DNA of 32,180 bases, taken from assembly GCA_005884765.1 (NCBI GenBank), contig VAZV01000241.1:1-32180 (forward strand), in the 5' to 3' direction. Positions 24,880 to 31,798 of this stretch are shown here, piece by piece. Made by a program: the position numbers and the translations under genes. Source of the DNA: Alphaproteobacteria bacterium. Its GTDB lineage: Bacteria; Pseudomonadota; Alphaproteobacteria; Rhizobiales; Xanthobacteraceae. The stretch's first letter is position 1; every line of letters starts with the position of its first letter. The notes below the pieces were generated by a model. That model did no database searches. It was not told where the DNA came from and was given only the letters and a program-made list of their open reading frames with translations.

Positions 24880-24942
24880 ATGTTAGATTGGCTCGAAACA
24901 CTCGGCCCGTCCGAGTTTGCGGCACGCTTCGCCGAAAATTAG
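24880..24942 (+). pseudogene. SAM-domain remnant of an adenylate-cyclase-type gene
   Basis: ATG 24880 opens a 20-codon frame, MLDWLETLGPSEFAARFAEN, then a TAG stop. This matches the first helices of the sterile-alpha-motif domain that begins many rhizobial class III adenylate cyclases (pattern W-L-x-x-L-G-x-x-x-Y/F-A-x-x-F-A-E-N). Nothing of the rest of such a gene follows, so it appears to be a 5' remnant. Confidence 0.4.
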
Positions 24943-25127
24943 AAAAACGGTTTGACCGTCAGCCCTGCTGCGCGGGCATCCTGTATGAATGTATGCGCCT
25001 CCTCATTGGACATTGTAAGGTCAACGCCGCCAAGGAATTCCTCTCCCTTGGGTGTGTTCGCACGGAACATCGTCTCGTGCCTGCCTACATCGACCGTATA
25101 ATCAATGTCGCTCGGTGCTTCGGGCAT
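24939..25127 (-). CDS. Conserved-looking 62-aa protein, unknown function
   Basis: From ATG 25127 the product starts MPEAPSDIDYTVDVGRHETM and ends ARAAGLTVKPFF. It is acidic in the first half and reads like a small alpha/beta protein (strand DYTVDV, strand TMFRAN, helix NEEAHTFIQDARAAG). AGGAGG lies 7 nt upstream, one of the strongest ribosome sites in the window, which supports expression. It has no recognised domain. It is antisense to the flank between two substrate-binding copies. Confidence 0.65.
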   Translation of the reverse strand: MPEAPSDIDYTVDVGRHETMFRANTPKGEEFLGGVDLTMSNEEAHTFIQDARAAGLTVKPFF

Positions 25128-25232
25128 GGCATCCTCCTCGATCCCGAAGTGAGCATATTGTGTCCATTTCAACCGGTCCCACAAGGCGGCAATTGCGAGA
25201 TAACGCTGCGACGTGGTCGATCGTGACTGGGG

Positions 25233-26023
25233 ATGAAGAAGCGTTGCTCCGTATCTGCGGGCAGACCTGCAGCAACCGGCTCTGAAGATGTCTGTTTATC
25301 GGGGCAGCAGGAGTACATGGTTTTTGCCATGCAGTCGCTGAAGACCGCCAAACCTGTGGTGTTCGGCTTCAGCGGCGATCCGGTCGAAGGAAAACTCGTG
25401 CAAAGCTGGCCCCGCCCCGGCGGTAACTTTACTGGAATGAGCTATCTGGCCCTTGAGCTTGTGGGCAAGCGTATTGAACTGCTCAAGGAATGGCTCCCGC
25501 AAACACGGCGCGTGGCAATCCTGGCACGTCCGCAACACCCTGGCGAGCACCTGGAAAGGAAAGCTTCAGAGGCAGTGGTTGGCAAGCTTGGGATAGAGCT
25601 TTCGTATTTCCCGTATTACTCACAGCCGTCGGTTCCAGCGCGCGATCCAGGTGAACTAGAAGCTGCATTTCGTGCGATTGTTCAGGATGGTTGCGATGCG
25701 CTGGTTATTTTTCCCGACTCCGTCATGTACGAGGTCAGTGGCCGTATTGCTCAGTTCGCGTTGGATGCCAAGCTGCCCTCTGTCTCAGGCTGGTCTACAT
25801 TCGCTCGCAAGGGATGTCTGATGACTTACGGGCCGAATGTGCGCGATCTATATCGGTCGCTCGCGCGTTACGTGGATCGCATTCTGCGTGGTACCGCGCC
25901 GCCGAGCTGCCGATCGAGATTCCAACCAAATTCTATCTCGCTATTAATCTCAACACGGCGAAGGCGCTTGGGCTCACCGTTCCGGGTAAGCTGCTTGCCC
26001 TTGCGGACGAGGCGATCGAGTAA
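25233..26023 (+). pseudogene. Orphan ABC substrate-binding protein (PF04392), copy 2: 5'-truncated and frameshifted
   Basis: Family similarity starts only at about 25330 (AMQSLKTAKPVVFGFSGDPV), so roughly the first 85 residues and the export signal are lost. The DNA upstream is joined to block-C sequence (GGCTCTGAAGATGTCTG, 25278-25294). The frame stays family-like through RPGGNFTGMSYLALELVGKR, LMTYGPNVRDLYRSL and YVDRILRGTAP (near 25895). There a single base is missing (GCGCCG-CCGAG where GCGCCGGCCGAG is expected), and the tail AELPIEIPTKFYLAINLNTA to ADEAIE is in the next frame, ending at 26023. The protein cannot be exported or complete; it is a dead copy. Confidence 0.85.
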
Positions 26024-26397
26024 ACGTAGGAACGTCTGTTGCTGGCGTTTGAGACAGCACCGCGCCAAGTTCGCTTTCCGGTGTAACCCGGAAGACATAT
26101 GCTCGCACTCAGGTCTTCTCAGTTTGACCCAACCCGGGCCCACGGGCATGTCCGCTTTAGCCCCGCTATTGGCGGACAAGCGGACATCAATTCCGCCTCA
26201 TCTGACCGCCTCGGTCTACTTCCCGTTCACTCCGCGAGCCTGATCCGGCTTGCCGGCGCAACTTTGATGATCCGTGGCGTCGTCCTGATACGGACGTAGC
26301 CGCAGAAGATGATGCGGCCGTAGTCGCCATGGCGTAACCTTAAAGCGCCCACGTCCAAACCAGCCAACGGCGCTTTCGCCTTGTGAGAGGTCCAGCG
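26024..26397. other. Spacer with repeat block B, no supported gene
   Basis: This ~374-bp spacer follows the dead SBP copy. Block B (26068-26134) is the partner of block A. A minus-strand open frame near 26227-26395 (GDYGRIIFCGYVRIRTTPRI) looks protein-like but has no start, ribosome site or known family. Confidence 0.5.
26068..26134 (+). repeat. SBP-flank repeat block B
   Basis: The block is the partner of 23531-23596, here about 45 bp after the stop of the dead copy. It is preceded by GGCGTTTGAGACA, which also resembles the start of block C. Confidence 0.6.
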
Positions 26398-27273
26398 ATG
26401 CCCGAAGATCATGATACGCGCCATGATACGCGTCCCTTGGGTCGAACCGGCATCCATGTGCTGCCCTTGGGAATTGGCACGAACAAGTGGCGGCGTGCCG
26501 ATCGTGGGGCCGTGTTGGAAACATACAGGACCATTCATGACGCCGGCCCGTGCATGATCGACACGGCTGAGATCTATTTCTCGGAGCGCGTCGTGGGCGA
26601 CTGCTTGCGTGCCGGTCCAATCCGCGCGGTGATAGCATCTAAATTCCTTCCCTTTCCGGGCCGAACCTCTCCGCGCCGCCTGATGAGCGCGCTTGACGGT
26701 TCGCTCGCGCGCCTGGGCCTTAAGACAATCGATCTCTACTATGTCCATTATCCGCTGCCCTTGATCGACGTGGGAGTGTTCGCGGAGGGCCTCGTCGAAG
26801 CGGTGAAGTCCGGCAAGGCACGCGCGGTCGGCGTGGCAAATTTCAATGCTGACCAGATGCGCCGCATCGCCGATCACCTCGCAAGGGAAGGCGTTCCGCT
26901 CGCCGCCAATCAGGTCAACTACAGCCTGCTCCGACGAGCAGCGGAAACAAATGGCGTGCTGGAAGCCTGCCGTGAGCTCGATGTGGCGCTGGTCGCGTAT
27001 TTTCCCCTTGCGTCAGGCCGCCTCACGCAGCCGTCGGACAGCATGGGCACGAAAGCGCTGCTGACGTGTCTCGCCGATATTGCCCGCGCGCACGACGCCA
27101 GCATCAGCCAGGTCGCCCTGAACTGGCTGTTGGCGCGCGACAGTCGCGTGATTCCCATCCCCGGCGCGACCAAGCCTCATCACGCCAGGGCCAATCTCGA
27201 TGCACTCGGTTGGCGCTTGAGTGAGACCGAGTTCGACGCGATCGACCGAGCCTCAGCAAAGCGTGGAACATGA
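26398..27273 (+). CDS. Aldo/keto reductase
   Basis: From ATG 26398 the protein is 291 aa. It has the (beta/alpha)8 aldo/keto reductase signature with the catalytic tetrad Asp55, Tyr60 (MIDTAEIYFSERVVG), Lys82 (VIASKFLPF) and His117 (YYVHYP). Also visible are GKARAVGVANFNADQM, the NQVNYSLL strand, SISQVALNWLLARD and VIPIPGATKPHHARANLDAL for NADPH binding. It should reduce a carbonyl with NADPH in the cytoplasm. GTG 26383 is an alternative start; AGAGGTC precedes ATG 26398. Its stop overlaps the start of the next ORF (ATGA), suggesting coupling. Confidence 0.9.
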   Translation: MPEDHDTRHDTRPLGRTGIHVLPLGIGTNKWRRADRGAVLETYRTIHDAGPCMIDTAEIYFSERVVGDCLRAGPIRAVIASKFLPFPGRTSPRRLMSALDGSLARLGLKTIDLYYVHYPLPLIDVGVFAEGLVEAVKSGKARAVGVANFNADQMRRIADHLAREGVPLAANQVNYSLLRRAAETNGVLEACRELDVALVAYFPLASGRLTQPSDSMGTKALLTCLADIARAHDASISQVALNWLLARDSRVIPIPGATKPHHARANLDALGWRLSETEFDAIDRASAKRGT

Positions 27274-27464
27274 ATCCGGCGCCCATCAAACCCCTCATCT
27301 CCACCTCTGACCTCGACAAGATCGACGTCCGCGTCGGCACCATTCTCGCTGTTACCGAGAAATCACTCTTCGCCAAGCGAGTGCGTATCGCCCTGGGTGG
27401 TTTGCAAACGGAGGTCACTCGCCCTCCGCAATTGACGAAACTGCTGCTCCCCAATTCGCGCTGA
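27270..27464 (+). pseudogene. Truncated tRNA-binding-domain (CsaA-like) protein
   Basis: The 64-codon ORF starts MNPAPIKPLISTSDLDKIDV and RVGTILAV, the N-terminus of CsaA/tRNA-binding-domain (EMAP-like OB-fold) proteins, which are about 110 aa. After about residue 30 the sequence (KSLFAKRVRIALGGLQTEVT) no longer follows the family and ends early, so the OB fold would be incomplete. It overlaps the aldo/keto reductase stop by ATGA. It may be a decayed gene or a short altered protein. Confidence 0.6.
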
Positions 27465-27487
27465 GCTACGGGCATGAGCGCTTGCCG

Positions 27488-27504
27488 TCGGTCGGTCCGA
27501 CCGA
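27488..27504. other. Perfect 17-bp palindrome
   Basis: TCGGTCGG-T-CCGACCGA lies between the truncated ORF and the secreted-protein gene. It is too tight to fold as a normal terminator hairpin and could be an operator. Confidence 0.5.
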
Positions 27505-27581
27505 AAGTTGTAGCTCCAGTCGCGGCCGTCTAAGGAACCTTTGGTCAGTGTGGGTTTTGCACGAAAACGAGGAAGTCTACC

Positions 27582-27959
27582 ATGCGGTTGTCTAGACTCG
27601 CCCCTTTGGCGCTCATCGTTGGAGCTGCAGGCTCAATGTCCGCGTCTCTAGCGCTGGCCGCTTCTGACTGCCCCAAATTGGTAGAACTAGCGGATTGGGG
27701 CCAAAATTCGAACGGCGACATTAGCGTCGCGTCCGGGGGAAGTTGCCTTTTTCCGATCACGATGCACGGCACGGTGAGTAGCTCGGACATTCTACAAAAG
27801 CCGGTACACGGTAAGTTGAAAAAGCTCAACATCACTACATACGAATACAAGGCGAAGGCTAGATATAAGGGAAGCGATACTTTTGCCATCAAAGCAACGG
27901 GGCAGGGGCCGACGGCTTCTGGCACGTCGGTAATTACTGTGCACGCGACGATCAAATAG
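27582..27959 (+). CDS. Secreted protein with one cadherin/Big_9-like repeat
   Basis: The 125-aa product begins with a signal peptide (MRLSRLAPLALIVGAAGSMS, cleaved about ALAA-SDCPK), so it is exported. The mature part contains HGKLKKLNITTYEYKAKARY followed by KGSDTFAIKATGQGPTASGT, the pattern P-x-HG-x-L...YxYxxxxxYxGxDxFxxxxx of bacterial Ig-like/cadherin-like Big_9 repeats, here as a single domain. Two Cys in the mature part could form a disulfide. GAGGAAG precedes ATG 27582. Its role is unknown; adhesion or matrix binding is a guess. Confidence 0.72.
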   Translation: MRLSRLAPLALIVGAAGSMSASLALAASDCPKLVELADWGQNSNGDISVASGGSCLFPITMHGTVSSSDILQKPVHGKLKKLNITTYEYKAKARYKGSDTFAIKATGQGPTASGTSVITVHATIK

Positions 27960-28004
27960 TGTTCCACGCGCTCTAGAAGAATACGGCAGCGACGAATGCC
28001 GGCC

Positions 28005-28110
28005 TTGGCGCGTTTGAGACATCCGGTCTGGCTCCGATGATGTCCGGTTATTGGGATAGACCGGAAGTGAATGGACCACGGTCGAAATGACGCGAATGAC
28101 CCACAACAGG
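28005..28110 (+). repeat. SBP-flank repeat block C, copy 2
   Basis: This is the partner of 24707-24810. It lies upstream of the shared SBP leader copy at 28155, without an intact substrate-binding gene before it, which suggests a lost copy. Confidence 0.65.
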
Positions 28111-28154
28111 ACGTGGCGTATGGACGCGCCGGCCGATCATTGATGGCCTTCCAC

Positions 28155-28211
28155 CCGCAAAGTGTTAGCGTCCGGGCATCGGATTATGCCCGTCCTTAGC
28201 AGGCGCGCGCC
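28155..28211 (+). promoter_or_regulatory. Shared SBP leader, copy 2
   Basis: The box CCGCAAAGTGTTAG (28155-28168), then GTCCTTA (28192-28198), then ATG 28212. It also contains a small hairpin (GGGCAT 28174-28179, ATGCCC 28186-28191) not seen in the other copies. Confidence 0.55.
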
Positions 28212-28376
28212 ATGCGACGCCGGGATTTTACCACCTTTGTTGCGCGTGCGGCTTCGGTATGTCAGGGCACAGCGCTTGCGCAGCTATCGGCCTGCAAGGT
28301 CTGGCGTGTCGCATACCCTACCCGAGCAAGCGTTGCCCGTACAAAAAGATCGATGCCACGTCAGGTGATCGAGTGA
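28212..28376 (+). pseudogene. Collapsed SBP (PF04392) remnant
   Basis: The 54-codon ORF starts MRRRDFTTFVARAASVCQGT then ALAQLSA, the export-signal end of the substrate-binding family, and ends RQVIE followed by TGA, like the family terminus (E-V-I-E-stop). The AGGTGATCGAGT before the stop is shared with the intact copies. Almost all of the central ~280 residues are missing. The ORF lies 41 bp before the next intact copy and may act only as a leader for it. Confidence 0.6.
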
Positions 28377-28417
28377 GGTGAGTTCGGTCGGCATCGAAGA
28401 AGCAAAGGGAGGATGAG

Positions 28418-29413
28418 ATGAGGCGTCGAGCTCTTTGGCTAGATCGGATCGGCCCCTTGTCGGCTCCACTTGTTGCCGCTGTTCTGCTCTTCGGGAGCTC
28501 GAGCTTCGCTCCTGCGCAAACAGAGCAGCTTCCGAAAGTCGGGTATCTCGGTTTTGGCGCCTCGGTTCCGCCGACTCATTTCCAAAACCGGATGAGGGAG
28601 CTCGGATATTCCGAAGGCAAGCAGGTCACGGTGGAATACCGCTTTGCCGGAGGACGTCCGGGGGAGCTCCCGCGCCTCGCACGCGAACTCGTCGAGGCGA
28701 AAGTGGATGTCATCATGGCTATCGGCGACGAGGCGATCGTGGCCGCCAAGAACGCTACACGCACCGTTCCGATCGTCATGGTCGCCTGCGATGCGGTCAC
28801 CACCGGCTTCGTCGAGAGCCTCGCTCATCCAGGCGGCAATCTCACGGGCGTGACTTGTATCACCTCCGAGCTCATGCCGAAGCGCATGGCGGTGTTCCGC
28901 GAGCTTCTGCCGTCTGCGTTCCGCCTCGTGGTCATTTACAACCCGGAGAACGTCAGTAAGTCCCCCGAGGCGGCGCGCCTTGTCGAACTCGCGAAAGAGC
29001 TGGGTCTCGACGCCAAAGCCGTTCAGTTCCGCACGGCCGAAGACATCGAGCGCGCCTTTTCCGCCTTTGCGACCGATCGCCCCGATGGCCTCGTCGTCCT
29101 GACCGAACAGCGCTCGATTGCCCACGCGAAGCTCTTGGGCGAGCTTTCGCGGAGAGAGCGGCTCCCGGTCATGCATTCGTTCAGCGAAGGTGTCCAGGCG
29201 GGTGGTCTCATCTCCTACGGTCCCCACTTTCCGGAGATGGTGGTGATGGCGACCAACTATGTCGCGAAAATCCTCAAAGGGGCGAAACCGGCCGAGCTGC
29301 CCGTCGAGCAGCCGACTCGGTTCGAGCTGGTCATCAACCTGAAGACCGCGAGCGAAATCGGTCTAACGATCCCACCCTCCCTTCTCGCCCGCGCCGACGA
29401 GGTGATCGAATAG
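28418..29413 (+). CDS. Orphan ABC substrate-binding protein (PF04392), copy 3
   Basis: The 331-aa protein has a long N-terminal signal (MRRRALWLDRIGPLSAPLVA, hydrophobic core to FAPAQ), probably Sec-exported. Family segments are PKVGYLGFGAS, RMRELGYSEGKQVTVEYRF, HPGGNLTGVTCITSELMPKR, GLISYGPHFPEMVVMATNYV, AKILKGAKPAELPVEQPTRF and ADEVIE. GGGAGG lies 5 nt before ATG 28418. Its nearest upstream promoter is probably the leader of the collapsed copy. No permease or ATPase gene is next to it. Sequence identity with copies 1 and 4 is only moderate by eye, so the copies are diverged rather than recent. Confidence 0.88.
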   Translation: MRRRALWLDRIGPLSAPLVAAVLLFGSSSFAPAQTEQLPKVGYLGFGASVPPTHFQNRMRELGYSEGKQVTVEYRFAGGRPGELPRLARELVEAKVDVIMAIGDEAIVAAKNATRTVPIVMVACDAVTTGFVESLAHPGGNLTGVTCITSELMPKRMAVFRELLPSAFRLVVIYNPENVSKSPEAARLVELAKELGLDAKAVQFRTAEDIERAFSAFATDRPDGLVVLTEQRSIAHAKLLGELSRRERLPVMHSFSEGVQAGGLISYGPHFPEMVVMATNYVAKILKGAKPAELPVEQPTRFELVINLKTASEIGLTIPPSLLARADEVIE

Positions 29414-29556
29414 ACGGCCATATCCGTTCATGGTTGCTTTCAGACATGGCGCTATGTCCAACCAAACGTGAACCCCTTCACACTTGTAATCCGCCGGTCG
29501 TCCTACGCTCAATTAACTAACGAGGGGGCTGTTCTCAAAGAGTCGAGGAGGTTGCA

Positions 29557-30618
29557 ATGCGTGAACCAAACCTTGATAAGTTGAATGCGCTCGTAGGAAA
29601 GCTGGTCGGCGACCTCGGCATCTCACTTGGCGGCGCAAGCATACTGCTCGGCGATCGCCTCGGGCTCTACAAGGCGATGGCGGATGGTGCAGTGATCACT
29701 CCGTCCGAGCTTGCCAAGAAGACCGGTCTGCATGAGCGTTACGTGCGCGAATGGCTGTCCGGGCAGGCCGCTTCTGGATACATCGACTACCACCCCGAAA
29801 AAAATGCGTTCTCACTCTCGGCCGAGCAAGCCATGGCGTTCGCCGAAGAGGGGTCGCCAGCTTTCTTTGCCGGTGCATTCGATGTCGTACAATCCACCTA
29901 TCTCGACGAACCCAAGGTCGCCGACGCCTTTCGAACTGGGAAGGGCGTTGGTTGGCACGAGCATTCGAAGTGTCTTTTTTCGGGCACCGAACGCTTCTTC
30001 AGGCCGGGCTATAACGCCAATCTAGTTTCGAACTGGATTCCGACGCTCGAAGGCGTCGAAGCGAAACTGAAAGCTGGCGCGAGGGTAGCCGATGTCGGAT
30101 GCGGCCACGGCGCCTCTACAATCGTGATGGCGCAAGCCTATCCCAATTCAGAGTTCTTCGGGTTCGATTACCACAAGCCGTCGGTTGAACGCGCGAAGGT
30201 CCTGGCGCAGGAAGCGGGGGTTGGAGAGCGCATCACGTTTGCGCAGGCCACTGCCAAGGATTTTCCGGCGAAAGACTATGATCTGGTGGCGTTCTTCGAT
30301 TGCCTGCATGACATGGGCGACCCCGTGGGTGCAGGCAAGCATGTCAAGGAAACGCTGGCCAACGATGGGTCGTGGATGATCGTCGAGCCGTTTGCTCATG
30401 ACAATCTCAAGGACAATCTCAACCCGGTCGGATGCATCTTCTATCACGCCTCGACATTCATTTGTACGCCGGCATCTCTCTCTCAGGAAGTGGGCTTGGG
30501 GCTCGGTGCCCAGGCGGGTGAAAGCAGATTGCGTCAGGTCGCGACTGAAGCGGGCTTCAGGCGCTTCCGCCGCGCGACCGAGACGCCGTTCAACATGATC
30601 TTCGAAGTGCGTTCCTGA
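29557..30618 (+). CDS. SAM-dependent methyltransferase with N-terminal winged helix
   Basis: The 353-aa protein has an N-terminal winged-helix-like region (about 25-90, TPSELAKKTGLHERYVREWL, as in Rv2258c-type methyltransferases) and a class I methyltransferase core. Motif I is ARVADVGCGHGAST (VGCGHG at 180-185), followed by FFGFDYHKPSVERAK with the acidic ribose-binding residue and DLVAFFDCLHDMGDP. Substrate is unknown; the family methylates small molecules. GAGGAGG gives a strong ribosome site before ATG 29557. It follows copy 3 by 143 bp and precedes copy 4; a link to the substrate-binding proteins is not shown. Confidence 0.88.
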   Translation: MREPNLDKLNALVGKLVGDLGISLGGASILLGDRLGLYKAMADGAVITPSELAKKTGLHERYVREWLSGQAASGYIDYHPEKNAFSLSAEQAMAFAEEGSPAFFAGAFDVVQSTYLDEPKVADAFRTGKGVGWHEHSKCLFSGTERFFRPGYNANLVSNWIPTLEGVEAKLKAGARVADVGCGHGASTIVMAQAYPNSEFFGFDYHKPSVERAKVLAQEAGVGERITFAQATAKDFPAKDYDLVAFFDCLHDMGDPVGAGKHVKETLANDGSWMIVEPFAHDNLKDNLNPVGCIFYHASTFICTPASLSQEVGLGLGAQAGESRLRQVATEAGFRRFRRATETPFNMIFEVRS

Positions 30619-30625
30619 CCGATCA

Positions 30626-30732
30626 GAGAGCGGGATCGCTGCGTCCGCCTATTAGCACGAACTTGCCAATTCGGGACGTCTGCGATCCGGTCGCCAACGA
30701 AGATAAACCGGACATGGCGCGGGGTACATTTG
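30626..30732 (+). repeat. 107-bp direct repeat, copy B
   Basis: Copy B is gap-free against 21598-21704 with 7 mismatches. It starts just after the methyltransferase stop and ends 20 bp before the SBP leader box at 30752. Confidence 0.92.
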
Positions 30733-30751
30733 GCTATCGTTTCGTTGGTTG

Positions 30752-30805
30752 CCGGAAAGTGCTAGACTTTAGAGATTGCACAAGGCGACGTCCTTAAGGG
30801 GGCAC
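30752..30805 (+). promoter_or_regulatory. Shared SBP leader, copy 3
   Basis: The box CCGGAAAGTGCTAG (30752-30765), then GTCCTTA (30790-30796), then ATG 30806. AAGGGGG next to GTCCTTA is the ribosome site. Confidence 0.6.
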
Positions 30806-31798
30806 ATGCGTCGGCGCGAGTTCATTACAGTTGTCGGAGGCGCGGCAGCTTCCTGGCCGCTCGCCGCACGCGCGCAGCAGGCCGACCGAATGCGACGCAT
30901 CGGAGTGCTATCGGGCTTGGCCAAGGACGATTTGGACGCTCAGACGCAATACGCAGCGTTCATACAAGGGCTCTCGCAATTGGGTTGGGTGGATGGCCGC
31001 AACATACATATCGACTCCCGTTGGTCGGCAGGCAGTTCCGTCGACGCGCGCAAGTACGCAACGGAACTGGCCGCGCTTGCTCCTGACGTGATCTTGGCTA
31101 GCGGCAGCGCTTCTGCAGGGCCCATGCTCCAAGCAACTCGCACAATTCCACTGGTGTTCGTAATCGTTCCTGATCCAGTTGGCGCTGGCCTCGTCCAAAG
31201 TCTTTCACGACCCGGCGGCAACGCTACTGGCTTCGTGGCGTTCGAATACGGCTTGAGCGGTAAATGGCTGGAACTGCTCAAGGAGATTGCGCCGCTTGTG
31301 ACGCGAGCGGCAATTCTTCGCGATCCGAGTACAACCGCTGGGGTCGGTCAGTTCGCCTTCATCCAGTCGGCAGCATCAGTGGTCGGCATGGAGGTGAGCG
31401 CGATCAACTTGGACAAGGCAACTGAAATCGAGCGCGCCATTTCGGACTTCGCCCATTCTCCGAATGGCGGCTTGATCGTGACGGCGACGCCATTGGCAGT
31501 AGTTCATCGCGATCTGATCTTGAGATTGGCCGCTCAGTACAAACTGCCTGCCGTCTATTTCGAAAGCCACTTCTTCGTGCCATATGGCGGCCTCATCTCC
31601 TACGGACCTAACTTTCCCGATCAGTTTCGGCGTGCCGCCACCTACGTGGATCGCATCCTCAAAGGCGAGAAACCATCCGAACTGCCGGTGCAGACCCCCA
31701 CCAGCTACGAGTTGGCCATCAACGCCAAAACCGCCAAGGTGCTCGGAATATCCGTGCCAGCGAGCTTACTTGGCCGTGCCGATGAGGTGATCGAGTAG
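30806..31798 (+). CDS. Orphan ABC substrate-binding protein (PF04392), copy 4
   Basis: From ATG 30806 the protein is 330 aa and begins MRRREFITVVGGAAASWPLA ARAQQ, a classic twin-arginine export signal. The body has RMRRIGVLSGLAKDD, FIQGLSQLGWVDGRNIHI, DPVGAGLVQSLSRPGGNATGF, GLISYGPNFPDQFRRAATYV and DRILKGEKPSELPVQTPTSY, ending ADEVIE. AAGGGGG lies 6 nt before the ATG. The leader matches those of copies 1 and 2 of the shared box. No cognate permease or ATPase follows; the sequence after the stop is repeat-rich. The ligand is unknown. Confidence 0.9.
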   Translation: MRRREFITVVGGAAASWPLAARAQQADRMRRIGVLSGLAKDDLDAQTQYAAFIQGLSQLGWVDGRNIHIDSRWSAGSSVDARKYATELAALAPDVILASGSASAGPMLQATRTIPLVFVIVPDPVGAGLVQSLSRPGGNATGFVAFEYGLSGKWLELLKEIAPLVTRAAILRDPSTTAGVGQFAFIQSAASVVGMEVSAINLDKATEIERAISDFAHSPNGGLIVTATPLAVVHRDLILRLAAQYKLPAVYFESHFFVPYGGLISYGPNFPDQFRRAATYVDRILKGEKPSELPVQTPTSYELAINAKTAKVLGISVPASLLGRADEVIE

